A DNA stretch of 64,000 bases from Pseudomonas sp. MPC6. Lineage in GTDB: Bacteria; Pseudomonadota; Gammaproteobacteria; Pseudomonadales; Pseudomonadaceae. The notes beneath the pieces are model-generated. The model had not been told where the DNA came from. It saw only the letters and a list, made by a program, of their open reading frames with translations, and did not search any database. Location: assembly GCF_006094435.1 (NCBI RefSeq), contig NZ_CP034783.1, positions 1,577,001 to 1,641,000 of the forward strand, written 5' to 3'. The translations under genes and the position numbers were made by a program. Of this stretch, positions 18,696 to 29,392 are shown piece after piece (position 1 is the stretch's first letter; each line of letters opens with the position of its first letter).

Positions 18696-19706
18696 TTGTC
18701 TGCTCAAGTCATCGCGATTGACGCAATGGGCGGGGACTTCGGTCCCCGCAGCATTGTTCAGGCCAGCCTTGCTTGTCTGAATGCCACGCCCTCGTTGCAC
18801 CTGACCCTTGTCGGTCAACCCTCACTCCTTGAAGAATTGATCGCCAGCCAGTCGGCTGTGGATCGCGCGCGCCTGTCGATTGCACCCGCGAGCGAAGTCA
18901 TCACCATGGACGAAAAGCCGGCCCAGGCCTTGCGCGGCAAGCCCGATTCGTCGATGCGCGTGGCGCTGGAGCTGTTGCGCGACGGCAAGGTCCAGGCCTG
19001 CGTCAGTGCCGGCAACACCGGCGCGCTGATGGCGTTGTCGCGATTTGTCCTCAAGACGCTGCCGGGTATCGACCGGCCGGCCATGGTCGCGGCGATTCCG
19101 ACGCAGAAGGGTTACTGCCAATTGCTCGATCTCGGCGCCAACGTCGATTGCAGCGCCGAGCATCTGTTGCAGTTTGCGGTGATGGGGTCGGTCGCGGCAG
19201 AAACCCTGGGTATCGTTCGTCCTCGGGTGGCGCTGCTGAACATCGGCACCGAAGACATCAAGGGCAATCAGCAGGTCAAGCTGGCGGCGACCTTGTTGCA
19301 GAGGGCCCGTGGCATCAACTACATCGGTTTCGTCGAAGGTGACGGTCTGTACCGCGGCGAGGCGGATGTGGTGGTGTGTGACGGTTTTGTCGGCAATATC
19401 CTGCTCAAGTCCAGCGAAGGCCTGGCGACCATGATTGCCGGGCGCATCGAAGCCCTGTTCAGAAAAAACTTTGCATCAAAAATAATCGGCGCAATGGCGC
19501 TGCCGCTGATGAAGCGGCTGCAAGCCGACCTGGCGCCTGCGCGGCATAATGGCGCAAGCTTCCTCGGGCTGCAGGGGATCGTCGTGAAAAGCCACGGCTC
19601 GGCCGGGGTTCAGGGCTTTCAGAGTGCCATTGCCCGGGCGTTGATCGAGATCCAGGAAAACCTGCCGGAACGGATCCACGGTCGTCTGGAGGATTTGTTG
19701 CTTTAG
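18696..19706 (+). CDS. plsX: Phosphate acyltransferase PlsX
   Basis: PlsX converts acyl-ACP to acyl-phosphate for PlsY, the first step of phospholipid synthesis. The 336-residue protein starts [16 protein letters not shown], with the AMGGD family motif, and has AGNTGALMA near 107 and [16 protein letters not shown] near 228. The start appears to be a TTG at 18696, since no ATG lies nearby in frame before the motif and the reading begins 4 bases after rpmF. The next gene, fabD, follows directly; fabH, which separates plsX and fabD in E. coli, is absent. Confidence 0.95.
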   Translation: MSAQVIAIDAMGGDFGPRSIVQASLACLNATPSLHLTLVGQPSLLEELIASQSAVDRARLSIAPASEVITMDEKPAQALRGKPDSSMRVALELLRDGKVQACVSAGNTGALMALSRFVLKTLPGIDRPAMVAAIPTQKGYCQLLDLGANVDCSAEHLLQFAVMGSVAAETLGIVRPRVALLNIGTEDIKGNQQVKLAATLLQRARGINYIGFVEGDGLYRGEADVVVCDGFVGNILLKSSEGLATMIAGRIEALFRKNFASKIIGAMALPLMKRLQADLAPARHNGASFLGLQGIVVKSHGSAGVQGFQSAIARALIEIQENLPERIHGRLEDLLL

Positions 19707-19831
19707 GCATTTTTGGCGGACAATGCTTAAATGTGACCGCTCAGTTCAATTGGCCATCCAATTGGCAGTTTTCTTGCGTCCCGGGGTGGGACGTCAATTC
19801 TTCGGCGACAAGATCATTAGGGGCTTGTTAC

Positions 19832-20770
19832 ATGTCTGCTTCCCTCGCATTCGTCTTTCCGGGACAGGGTTCGCAGTCCCTCGGCATGCTGGCCGAGTTG
19901 GGCGCGCAACATCCGCTTGTCCTCGACACTTTCAAAGAAGCTTCCGATGCTCTGGGTTACGACCTGTGGGCACTGACCCAGCAGGGGCCGGAAGAACAAC
20001 TCAATCAAACGGATAAAACCCAGCCGGCCATTCTGACCGCCTCGATCGCCTTGTGGCGTCTGTGGCTGGCAGAAGGCGGCGCACAGCCGGCTTATGTCGC
20101 CGGCCACAGCCTGGGCGAATACAGCGCCCTGGTGGCGGCAGGCAGCCTGAGCCTTGGCGATGCGGTGAAGCTCGTCGAGCGCCGCGGCCAACTGATGCAG
20201 GAAGCCGTTCCAGCGGGGCAGGGCGGCATGGCCGCGATCCTCGGCCTGGAAGACGCCGACGTGCTGGCGGCCTGTGCCGAAGCGGCGCAAGGCGAAGTGG
20301 TCAGCGCCGTCAACTTCAATTCCCCGGGCCAGGTGGTCATCGCCGGTGCCAAGGCGGCGGTCGAGCGCGCCATCGAAGGCTGCAAGGCCCGTGGCGCCAA
20401 GCGCGCCATGCCATTGCCGGTCAGCGTGCCGTCGCACTGCGAGCTGATGCGTCCGGCCGCCGAGCGTTTCGCCGAATCGATCGCGGCGATCGACTGGCAG
20501 GTCCCACAGATTCCAGTGGTACAAAACGTCAGCGCCAACGTGCCGGCGGATCTGGATACCCTCAAGCGCGATCTGCTTGAGCAGCTCTACAAGCCCGTAC
20601 GCTGGGTCGAATCGGTCCAGGCGCTGGCTGCCAGGGGCGCGACCCAACTGGTCGAATGCGGTCCCGGCAAAGTGCTGGCCGGCCTGAACAAGCGCTGCGC
20701 CGAAGGCGTGTCGACATCCAACCTCAATACCCCAGATGCTTTCGCTGCCGCCCGTGCAGCGTTGGCCTGA
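19832..20770 (+). CDS. fabD: Malonyl-CoA-ACP transacylase
   Basis: FabD moves malonyl from CoA to acyl carrier protein to supply fatty acid elongation. The 312 residues hold FPGQGSQ at residues 8-14, the nucleophile motif GHSLGE near 91-96 and VPSHCELM near 200. The ATG at 19832 matches the family start MSASLAFVFPGQGSQ. The 125-base gap after plsX contains small inverted repeats (CAATTGG / CCAATTG at 19747-19764), possibly a weak terminator or extra promoter region. Confidence 0.97.
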   Translation: MSASLAFVFPGQGSQSLGMLAELGAQHPLVLDTFKEASDALGYDLWALTQQGPEEQLNQTDKTQPAILTASIALWRLWLAEGGAQPAYVAGHSLGEYSALVAAGSLSLGDAVKLVERRGQLMQEAVPAGQGGMAAILGLEDADVLAACAEAAQGEVVSAVNFNSPGQVVIAGAKAAVERAIEGCKARGAKRAMPLPVSVPSHCELMRPAAERFAESIAAIDWQVPQIPVVQNVSANVPADLDTLKRDLLEQLYKPVRWVESVQALAARGATQLVECGPGKVLAGLNKRCAEGVSTSNLNTPDAFAAARAALA

Positions 20771-20786
20771 ATCAGGAGAAGCTTGC

Positions 20787-21530
20787 ATGAGTCTGCAAGG
20801 TAAAGTTGCACTGGTCACCGGTGCGAGCCGCGGTATCGGCCAGGCTATCGCCCTGGAGCTGGGTCGTCAGGGCGCCATCGTTGTCGGCACCGCGACCTCC
20901 GCGTCGGGGGCCGAGCGCATTGCCGCTACCCTGAAGGAAAACGGTATCCAGGGTACTGGCCTGGAACTCAATGTCACCAGCGATGAATCCGTCGCTGCTG
21001 TCCTGGCAAGCATTCAGGAACAGTTCGGTGCGCCGGCGATCCTGGTCAACAATGCCGGTATCACCCGCGATAATCTGATGATGCGGATGAAAGATGACGA
21101 ATGGCATGACGTCGTCGATACCAACCTGAACAGTCTGTTCCGCCTGTCCAAGGGCGTTTTGCGCGGCATGACCAAGGCCCGTTGGGGACGAATTATCAGT
21201 ATTGGTTCGGTTGTGGGTGCCATGGGCAACGCAGGCCAAGTAAACTACGCTGCGGCCAAGGCCGGTCTGGAAGGTTTCAGCCGTGCACTGGCGCGTGAAG
21301 TCGGCTCGCGTTCGATTACGGTAAACTCGGTGGCCCCAGGGTTCATCGACACCGATATGACCCGCGAACTGCCCGAGGCGCAGCGTGAAGCCTTGCAGAC
21401 GCAGATTCCGCTGGGCCGTCTGGGACAAGCTCAAGAGATCGCGTCTGTGGTCGCTTTTCTTGCATCCGACGGTGCGGCTTACGTGACTGGGGCTACAATC
21501 CCGGTGAACGGCGGGATGTACATGAGTTAA
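20787..21530 (+). CDS. fabG: 3-oxoacyl-ACP reductase
   Basis: FabG reduces 3-ketoacyl-ACP with NADPH in each round of fatty acid elongation. The 247-residue short-chain dehydrogenase has TGASRGIG at residues 12-19, NNAGITRDN near 90, and the catalytic YxxxK in YAAAKAG with Y154 and K158. AGGAGAAG stands before the ATG at 20787. It is 16 bases after fabD. Confidence 0.97.
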   Translation: MSLQGKVALVTGASRGIGQAIALELGRQGAIVVGTATSASGAERIAATLKENGIQGTGLELNVTSDESVAAVLASIQEQFGAPAILVNNAGITRDNLMMRMKDDEWHDVVDTNLNSLFRLSKGVLRGMTKARWGRIISIGSVVGAMGNAGQVNYAAAKAGLEGFSRALAREVGSRSITVNSVAPGFIDTDMTRELPEAQREALQTQIPLGRLGQAQEIASVVAFLASDGAAYVTGATIPVNGGMYMS

Positions 21531-21721
21531 ATGTGACGGATAGCTTCAAAAAAATGTCATACGAGCTGTCTAAAATCCGTTATAAAGCTGCAATCTATTT
21601 ATAGGCAGAGGGCCACCGGGTTTGAGGAGTGAAGCTTTCAGTTGAAAAACTGAAAAGTCTTTCTATACACTTACCCACTGGCCAGCTGCCTGAATTTGTC
21701 CATTAGGAGTGAAAACAAGGT

Positions 21722-21958
21722 ATGAGCACCATCGAAGAGCGCGTCAAGAAAATCGTTGCCGAGCAACTGGGCGTTAAAGAAGAAGAAGTGGTAAACACTG
21801 CTTCCTTCGTTGAAGACCTGGGTGCTGACTCCCTTGACACCGTTGAGCTGGTGATGGCTCTGGAAGAGGAATTCGAGACCGAAATCCCTGACGAAGAAGC
21901 CGAGAAGATCACTACTGTACAAGCTGCAATCGACTACGTTACCAGCCACCAGGCGTAA
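21722..21958 (+). CDS. acpP: Acyl carrier protein
   Basis: The 78-residue acyl carrier protein carries growing acyl chains on a phosphopantetheine attached to S37 of the [10 protein letters not shown] motif. The protein is strongly acidic, as expected. It is preceded by TTAGGAGTG and lies 191 bases after fabG; this gap is AT-rich and likely carries a separate acpP promoter, but I cannot assign its elements. A terminator follows and may reduce read-through into fabF, matching the high demand for ACP. Confidence 0.97.
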   Translation: MSTIEERVKKIVAEQLGVKEEEVVNTASFVEDLGADSLDTVELVMALEEEFETEIPDEEAEKITTVQAAIDYVTSHQA

Positions 21959-21987
21959 CAGTTTGTAATCGTTGCTTGCTGTCATGG

Positions 21988-22022
21988 AAAAACCGCACTG
22001 CCATCACGGCGTGCGGTTTTTT
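21988..22022 (+). terminator. Terminator between acpP and fabF
   Basis: An 11-base stem (AAAAACCGCAC / GTGCGGTTTTT) with a 12-base loop, followed by a T-run, 30 bases after the acpP stop. It probably lets acpP be made in excess of the downstream genes. Confidence 0.85.
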
Positions 22023-22067
22023 CTTTAGGCCTGAGGCAAAGTCGTCATTTGAAAAAAGGAGAGTGCT

Positions 22068-23312
22068 GTGTCGCGTAGACGCGTCGTAGTCACCGGTATG
22101 GGTATGTTGTCGCCACTGGGCACGGATGTGCCGAGCAGTTGGCAGGGCATTCTGGCTGGCCGCAGTGGCATTGGTCTGATCGAACACACCGACCTTTCTG
22201 CCTATTCCACCCGTTTTGGCGGCTCGGTAAAGGGCTTCAATGTCGAGGAATACCTGTCGGTCAAGGAAGCTCGCAAGCTTGACCTGTTCATTCAGTACGG
22301 TCTGGCCGCAGGTTTTCAGGCTGTTCGCAACGCCGGTCTGGAAGTCACCGACGCCAACCGCGAGCGTATCGGCGTGGCCATGGGCTCGGGTATTGGCGGT
22401 CTGACCAATATCGAAGAAACCAGCCGCACCCTGCATGAATCCGGCCCGCGACGGATTTCTCCGTTTTTCGTGCCTGGCTCGATCATCAATATGATTTCCG
22501 GGTTCCTGTCGATCCACCTGGGTGCACAGGGGCCCAACTACGCCATCGCCACGGCGTGTACCACCGGTACACACTGCATCGGCATGGCGGCACGCAACAT
22601 CATGTACGACGAAGCCGACGTGATGATTGCCGGCGGCGCCGAGATGGCGGCCTGCGGTCTGGGCATGGGCGGCTTCGGTGCCTCCCGTGCACTGTCGACC
22701 CGCAACGACGAGCCGACCCGCGCCAGCCGTCCATGGGACAAGGGCCGTGATGGCTTTGTGTTGTCCGATGGCGCCGGTGCGCTGGTGCTCGAAGAGCTGG
22801 AGCACGCCAAGGCCCGCGGCGCGACGATCTACGCCGAGCTGATCGGCTTTGGCACCAGTGGCGATGCCTACCACATGACTTCGCCTCCGGCCGATGGCGC
22901 GGGTGCTGCACGTTGCATCACCAATGCGCTGCGCGATGCCAGGATCAATGGCGATCAGGTCCAGTACATCAACGCCCATGGCACCTCGACGTCGGCGGGC
23001 GACCTTGCCGAAGCCTGTGCAATCAAGTCGGTGTTCGGTGATCACGCCTACAAGCTGGCGGTCAGTTCGACCAAGTCCATGACCGGTCACCTGCTGGGTG
23101 CGGCGGGCGCGGTTGAAGCGATCTTCAGCGTGCTGGCGATCAACAGCCAGGTAGCGCCGCCGACCATCAACCTCGATGAGCCGGACGAAGGCTGCGATCT
23201 CGATTTCGTGCCACACACCGCACGCAATATGGAGATCGATGTAGTGCTGTCCAACTCCTTCGGGTTTGGCGGCACCAACGGCTCGCTGGTGTTCCGCCGG
23301 TTTGCCGACTGA
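22068..23312 (+). CDS. fabF: 3-oxoacyl-ACP synthase II
   Basis: FabF condenses malonyl-ACP with acyl-ACP to extend fatty acids and takes part in temperature control of unsaturated chain length. The 414-residue protein has the catalytic triad Cys-His-His: C164 in ATACTTGTH, a His in NAHGTST near 304 and a His in GHLLGAAG near 340. It starts with GTG at 22068 after AAAAGGAGAG. The stop is shared with the pabC ATG (TGATG). Confidence 0.97.
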   Translation: MSRRRVVVTGMGMLSPLGTDVPSSWQGILAGRSGIGLIEHTDLSAYSTRFGGSVKGFNVEEYLSVKEARKLDLFIQYGLAAGFQAVRNAGLEVTDANRERIGVAMGSGIGGLTNIEETSRTLHESGPRRISPFFVPGSIINMISGFLSIHLGAQGPNYAIATACTTGTHCIGMAARNIMYDEADVMIAGGAEMAACGLGMGGFGASRALSTRNDEPTRASRPWDKGRDGFVLSDGAGALVLEELEHAKARGATIYAELIGFGTSGDAYHMTSPPADGAGAARCITNALRDARINGDQVQYINAHGTSTSAGDLAEACAIKSVFGDHAYKLAVSSTKSMTGHLLGAAGAVEAIFSVLAINSQVAPPTINLDEPDEGCDLDFVPHTARNMEIDVVLSNSFGFGGTNGSLVFRRFAD

Positions 23313-24127
23313 TGGACAGCTGGGTCGACGGTCAGCCGGCTGACGCACTGTCGCTGAAGGATCGCGGCCTGGCTTACGGCGATGGTCTGTTCGAGACCAT
23401 TGCCGTGCACCATGGCGCTCCGGTACTGCTGGACCGGCACCTGGTGCGATTGGTCAAGGGTTGCCAGCGCCTGGCGATCAACCTCGACCACAGTGCGCTG
23501 CGCACCGAGTTATCGAGCTATGCCCAAGCGCTGGGTGAAGGCGTGCTCAAGCTGATCGTCACACGTGGCGATGGCCTGCGCGGTTATGCACCGGATCCTT
23601 CGGCGCCGGCACGGCGCATTCTGCAAGGCAGTCCTCCCGCCGCGTATCCCGTGGCGAATGCGGAGCAGGGCGTGCGTCTGTTCCCCTGCTCGACACGCCT
23701 GTCCAGGCAGCCCCTGCTCGCCGGGCTCAAGCATCTCAATCGCCTGGAACAAGTCATTGCCCGCTCCGAATGGCAAGACTCCGAGCACGCGGAAGGTCTG
23801 ATGCTCGATCAAGGCGGTCGCGTGATCGAAGGTGTGTTCAGCAACCTGTTCCTGGTGCGCGACGGGGTATTGATCACCGCTGATCTCAAGCGCTGTGGCG
23901 TGGCCGGCGTGATGCGGGCGGAATTATTGTTTCAAGCCGAGTCATTGGGCATCCCCACGCAAATCACCGACATCACCCTCGATCAGCTGCAATGGGCCGA
24001 TGAAGTCTTTGTCTGCAACAGTGTGTATGGTATTTGGCCGGTGTGCGCCTACGCAGCACTGAGCTGGCCGGTTGGCCCGCTCACCCGTAAACTCCAAACC
24101 ATTGCCCGCCTGCTACTGGATGCTTGA
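23312..24127 (+). CDS. pabC: Aminodeoxychorismate lyase
   Basis: PabC is a fold-type IV PLP enzyme that splits 4-amino-4-deoxychorismate into pyruvate and 4-aminobenzoate for folate synthesis. The 271 residues have RGLAYGDGLFETI near residue 18, the PLP lysine in AGLKHLNRLEQV near 140, and the EGVFSNLFLV phosphate-site motif near 172. It starts within the fabF stop, so translation is probably coupled, as in many gamma-proteobacteria. Confidence 0.95.
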   Translation: MDSWVDGQPADALSLKDRGLAYGDGLFETIAVHHGAPVLLDRHLVRLVKGCQRLAINLDHSALRTELSSYAQALGEGVLKLIVTRGDGLRGYAPDPSAPARRILQGSPPAAYPVANAEQGVRLFPCSTRLSRQPLLAGLKHLNRLEQVIARSEWQDSEHAEGLMLDQGGRVIEGVFSNLFLVRDGVLITADLKRCGVAGVMRAELLFQAESLGIPTQITDITLDQLQWADEVFVCNSVYGIWPVCAYAALSWPVGPLTRKLQTIARLLLDA

Positions 24128-24130
24128 TTC

Positions 24131-25396
24131 GTGAGACGTAAATTGTTGCTGCTGCTGGAAACCGGATTGGTTCTGGCGGGGCTGTGCCTGGGTGCTTCTG
24201 CCTGGAAAATCCATTCGGCGCTGCAACAACCGCTGAATATCACCCAGGAAGAACTGCTGGAGGTGCCCAAGGGCACCACGCCGACCCGCACCCTCTATCG
24301 GCTCGAAGCCGATGGCGTGATCAAGGATGCTTTCTGGCTGCGCGTTTACTGGCGCTTCAATCTCGCCCGGCAACCCTTGCACAAGGGCGAATACCGCATG
24401 CAGCCCGGCATGACAGTCGAAGGGCTGATCGACCTGTGGAAGCGCGGGGAAATCGTTCAGTACAGCCTGACCCTGGTCGAAGGCTGGAATTTCCACCAGG
24501 TCCGCGCGGCCTTGGCCAAAGAAGAAAAACTCGAACAGACCCTCGAGGGTCTGAGCGATAGCCAGGTCATGGAGAAACTGGGGCACGACGGGATTTTTCC
24601 GGAAGGCCGATTCTTCCCCGACACCTACCGCTACGTGCGTGGCATGACCGACGCCGAGCTGCTGAAGAAAGCTTACGACCGCCTCGACGAAGTCCTCGCC
24701 AAGGAATGGGGGCAGCGCTCAGCCGACGTGCCGTACACCGAACCCTACCAGGCGCTGATCATGGCTTCGCTGGTGGAAAAGGAAACCGGCGTGCCCCAGG
24801 AGCGCGGGCAGATCGCCGGCGTGTTTGTGCGGCGCATGGAAATGGGCATGCTGTTGCAGACCGATCCGACCGTGATCTACGGCCTCGGTGATCGTTACAA
24901 CGGCAAATTGACCCGTGCCCACCTCAGGGAACCGACCCCTTACAACACCTATATGATTTCCGGCCTGCCGCCGACCCCGATCGCGATGGTCGGCCGCGAA
25001 GCGATCCATGCGGCGCTCAACCCGGTGGCGGGCAATAGCCTCTATTTCGTGGCCCGGGGTGACGGCAGTCACGTGTTCTCCGATGATCTGGACGCCCATA
25101 ACAACGCGGTGCGCGAGTTCCAGATCAAGCGCCGCGCCGACTACCGCTCCAGCCCGGCACGTGCGAGCGCGCCGGAAGCGCTGGACGAGCAGATGCCGAT
25201 TCCGGCCGCTTCGCCCGACATGGCCCCTGAGGCGTTGGAGCCAGTGTCGCCGCAAGCGCCTGCTCAGGTGACATCACCCGAATCACCTGCGCCTGTCGAT
25301 GAACCGCCACAGGAGCCGTCATCAGCGCCGACGCAACAACCCGCTGAAGAACCCGCTGCCGCGCCCGATGCGAGCGCGCCGCACAGCCCGCAATGA
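24131..25396 (+). CDS. mltG: Endolytic murein transglycosylase MltG
   Basis: MltG (YceG) cuts nascent glycan strands in the inner membrane and sets their length. A basic start and one membrane helix (about residues 5-24) precede the periplasmic domain. SLVEKETG near 215 carries the catalytic glutamate and TDPTVIYGLG and SGLPPTPI are family motifs. After about residue 345 the protein ends in a Pro/Ala/Glu-rich tail of about 75 residues, longer than in E. coli MltG and probably disordered. The start is a GTG 4 bases after pabC. Confidence 0.94.
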   Translation: MRRKLLLLLETGLVLAGLCLGASAWKIHSALQQPLNITQEELLEVPKGTTPTRTLYRLEADGVIKDAFWLRVYWRFNLARQPLHKGEYRMQPGMTVEGLIDLWKRGEIVQYSLTLVEGWNFHQVRAALAKEEKLEQTLEGLSDSQVMEKLGHDGIFPEGRFFPDTYRYVRGMTDAELLKKAYDRLDEVLAKEWGQRSADVPYTEPYQALIMASLVEKETGVPQERGQIAGVFVRRMEMGMLLQTDPTVIYGLGDRYNGKLTRAHLREPTPYNTYMISGLPPTPIAMVGREAIHAALNPVAGNSLYFVARGDGSHVFSDDLDAHNNAVREFQIKRRADYRSSPARASAPEALDEQMPIPAASPDMAPEALEPVSPQAPAQVTSPESPAPVDEPPQEPSSAPTQQPAEEPAAAPDASAPHSPQ

Positions 25397-25406
25397 CTTT
25401 GACTAA

Positions 25407-27027
<1,621 letters not shown>

Positions 27028-27069
27028 CCGTTCGCGCATAGACTCTGAATATCAGCCGTGGAGATCAGC

Positions 27070-27426
27070 ATGAATGAAGCCGTCAATCCGGGGCCACGCA
27101 ACGGCATTTTGTCCCTGACGATCAAGGACAAGTCCGTGTTGTATGCGGCGTACATGCCGTTCATCAAGAACGGCGGCCTGTTTATCCCGACCAACAAAAG
27201 CTACAAGTTGGGCGATGAGGTTTTCATGCTGCTGAACCTGATGGACGAGCCGGAAAAAATCCCGGTCGCCGGCACGGTCACCTGGATCACCCCTAAAGGC
27301 GCCCAGGGCAACCGGGCCGCGGGGGTCGGCGTACAATTCAATGAAGGCGACGATACCGCGCGCAGTCGCATCGAAACCCATCTGGCCGGAGCCCTGAAGT
27401 CCGACCGTCCTACCCATACGATGTAA
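27070..27426 (+). CDS. pilZ: PilZ-domain protein, type IV pilus biogenesis
   Basis: A 118-residue protein matching PilZ of P. aeruginosa in length and position (after holB). It works with PilB and FimX in pilus extension. The founding PilZ lacks the RxxxR motif and does not bind c-di-GMP; here too I see no RxxxR before the beta barrel, though DEPEKIPVAGTVTWITPKG and GVGVQF are present. The ATG at 27070 is preferred to a GTG 12 bases upstream. Confidence 0.93.
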   Translation: MNEAVNPGPRNGILSLTIKDKSVLYAAYMPFIKNGGLFIPTNKSYKLGDEVFMLLNLMDEPEKIPVAGTVTWITPKGAQGNRAAGVGVQFNEGDDTARSRIETHLAGALKSDRPTHTM

Positions 27427-27440
27427 GTTGCAGCCCTTTT

Positions 27441-28229
27441 ATGCTCGTAGATTCTCATTGTCACCTTGATCGCCTCGACCTTGCCGCGCACGACGGTTCT
27501 CTGGATGCTGCGCTCGATGCCGCCCGTCAGCGCGGGGTCGGTCACTTTTTGTGTATCGGCGTCAGCGTCGAAAACGCTGCCGACGTCAAAGCCCTGGCCG
27601 AACGCTACGCCGACGTCGACTGCTCGGTGGGTGTGCATCCGCTGGATGTGCAACCCGGTGCGGCGCCAGCGCTGGAGTGGTTGCTGCAGGAACTGAATCA
27701 CCCGCGCGTGGTGGCGATCGGTGAAACCGGCCTGGACTATCACTACGAACCGGAAGCGGCCGAGTTGCAGCAGCAATCGTTTCGTCTGCACTTGCAGGCG
27801 GCGCAGCAGACGGGCAAGCCGGTGATCATTCACACCCGTGGCGCCCGTGCCGACACCTTGAGTCTGTTGCGTGAAGCGGCGCTGCCTCAGGCGGGCGTCC
27901 TGCATTGCTTCACTGAAGACTGGGACATGGCGAAAGCGGCGCTGGACATGGGTTATTACATTTCCCTGTCCGGGATTGTCACGTTCCGCAATGCCGATGC
28001 GTTGCGCGACGTGGCCAGCAAAGTGCCCGCTGACCGCTTGCTGGTGGAAACCGATTCGCCATATCTGGCGCCGATCCCTTATCGCGGCAAGCCGAACCTG
28101 CCGCAGTATGTGCGGGAAGTGGCAGAGTTTCTGGCGATGTTGCGCGGTGAGCCCTATGAGCGGTTTGCCGAGCAGACCACGCAGAACTTCAAGCGCTTAT
28201 TCCCGTTGGCGCATGTGAAACCGGTTTAG
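27441..28229 (+). CDS. TatD-family metal-dependent hydrolase
   Basis: A 262-residue TatD-type hydrolase with the metal-binding DSHCHLDRL at residues 3-11, GETGLDYHY near 95, HTRGA near 132 and ETDSPYLAP near 205. Family members are Mg-dependent DNases or repair nucleases; the exact substrate is open. It follows pilZ by 14 bases and is likely the last gene of the fab-holB transcript. Confidence 0.92.
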   Translation: MLVDSHCHLDRLDLAAHDGSLDAALDAARQRGVGHFLCIGVSVENAADVKALAERYADVDCSVGVHPLDVQPGAAPALEWLLQELNHPRVVAIGETGLDYHYEPEAAELQQQSFRLHLQAAQQTGKPVIIHTRGARADTLSLLREAALPQAGVLHCFTEDWDMAKAALDMGYYISLSGIVTFRNADALRDVASKVPADRLLVETDSPYLAPIPYRGKPNLPQYVREVAEFLAMLRGEPYERFAEQTTQNFKRLFPLAHVKPV

Positions 28230-28281
28230 AGTCAACGCCGCCTTCCTGAGCAGCCTCGGCCCACAAGGCTAAATCGCAGGC

Positions 28282-28427
28282 AAAAAAAACCCGGGTTCTG
28301 GGGGGTGAATCCGGGTTAAGACCATTAGGAGTAAAACAAAGGCACGCGGTCCGTTGGTACCTATATCGGCGCGACACTTGGGGGAGATGCCCCGCCGACA
28401 TTTGAAGTATTGATCAGTATTGCGCCG
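28282..28427 (-). ncRNA. rgsA: Probable RgsA-type small RNA
   Basis: On the minus strand, GCTAAACT (28440-28433) looks like a sigma-S -10 element. About 145 bases later there is a hairpin (CCGG stem, 28290-28317) followed by eight T's on that strand, a typical terminator. No open reading frame lies between. In P. aeruginosa and P. fluorescens the RpoS-dependent small RNA RgsA (P16) lies beside the tatD gene, which is the same place; this is from memory, not a search. The transcript ends are estimates. Confidence 0.65.
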
Positions 28428-28613
28428 AGTCCAGTTTAGCAGGGCGGGTTTTTAAACAATTTTGGAATACGCCCGCTTCGGAAGCGTTCTCATCAATTGC
28501 AAAGCTGCGTGAAATCATCATGAAACACAGATATGGTCGGATGATCCGTGCATTTTGGCGCAAGTTAGGCATAATACGCGGCTTCGAATTTTGACCCCTA
28601 CAGACCTTTTCTT

Positions 28614-29252
28614 ATGCATAAAGAACCTCGTAAGGTCCGTGAGTTTCGTCGCCGCGAGCAAGAAATTCTCGATACCGCGCTCAAGCTGTTCCTCGACCAG
28701 GGTGAAGACAGTGTCACCGTCGAGATGATCGCTGATGCCGTCGGTATCGGCAAAGGCACGATCTACAAGCACTTCAAGTCCAAGGCGGAGATCTATCTGC
28801 GCCTGATGCTCGATTACGAGCGCGATCTGAACGAGCTGTTGCATTCGGCCGATGTCGACAAGGACAAGGAGGCGCTGTCCCGGGCCTATTTCGAATTCCG
28901 CATGCGCGACCCGCAACGCTATCGGTTGTTCGACCGCCTGGAAGAAAAGGTGGTCAAGGGCAACCAGGTGCCGGAGATGGTCGAGGAACTGCACAAGATC
29001 CGCGCCTCGAACTTCGAACGCCTGACCCTGCTGATCAAAGGCCGGATCAGCGAAGGCAAACTCGAAGACGTGCCGCCTTACTTCCATTACTGCGCGTCCT
29101 GGGCGCTGGTGCACGGCGCCGTTGCGCTGTATCACTCGCCGTTCTGGAGCAATGTGCTGGAAGATCAGGAAGGCTTCTTCCAGTTCCTGATGGACATCGG
29201 CGTGCGCATGGGCAACAAACGCAAGCGCGATACCGACACCCCGAGCAGCTGA
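28614..29252 (+). CDS. TetR/AcrR-family transcriptional regulator
   Basis: A 212-residue regulator. The N-terminal helix-turn-helix is about residues 12-58, with ILDTALKLFLDQGEDSVTVE and GIGKGTIYKHFKSKAEIY as the family signature. The C-terminal ligand domain has no recognisable specificity. It is a single gene with its own upstream region and inverted repeats after it. P. aeruginosa has a TetR gene at the same place near tatD (PA2957 by memory). The genes it controls are unknown. Confidence 0.92.
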   Translation: MHKEPRKVREFRRREQEILDTALKLFLDQGEDSVTVEMIADAVGIGKGTIYKHFKSKAEIYLRLMLDYERDLNELLHSADVDKDKEALSRAYFEFRMRDPQRYRLFDRLEEKVVKGNQVPEMVEELHKIRASNFERLTLLIKGRISEGKLEDVPPYFHYCASWALVHGAVALYHSPFWSNVLEDQEGFFQFLMDIGVRMGNKRKRDTDTPSS

Positions 29253-29358
29253 GCCATTCAGCTGCTTGATCGCGCCATGATTTAGCTACATGGCGCAGTA
29301 CCTCAGGAATATACTCAGGCATAGGGCTTGCTAAAACTTGATTTCTGAGTCAAGTTTT
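29244..29358. repeat. Three successive inverted repeats between tetR and the moaA-like gene
   Basis: AGCAGCTGA / TCAGCTGCT (29244-29266, overlapping the tetR stop), GCGCCATG / CATGGCGC (29272-29296) and AAAACTTGA / TCAAGTTTT (29333-29358). All are perfect. The first two have no T-run; the last ends in TTTT and could be a weak terminator or an operator for the next gene. Confidence 0.6.
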
Positions 29359-29392
29359 ACTCCGTCCGAATTTCCTTTTGCCGGAGTGATCC

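Noticed and set aside
21531..21721. A sigma70 promoter for acpP
   Set aside because: The gap is AT-rich and a promoter is likely, but no -35/-10 pair has acceptable spacing, so none was listed.
29272..29392. Molybdenum-cofactor riboswitch before the moaA-like gene
   Set aside because: The inverted repeats are simple hairpins and do not show the multi-stem layout of that riboswitch; it is also not typical of Pseudomonas.
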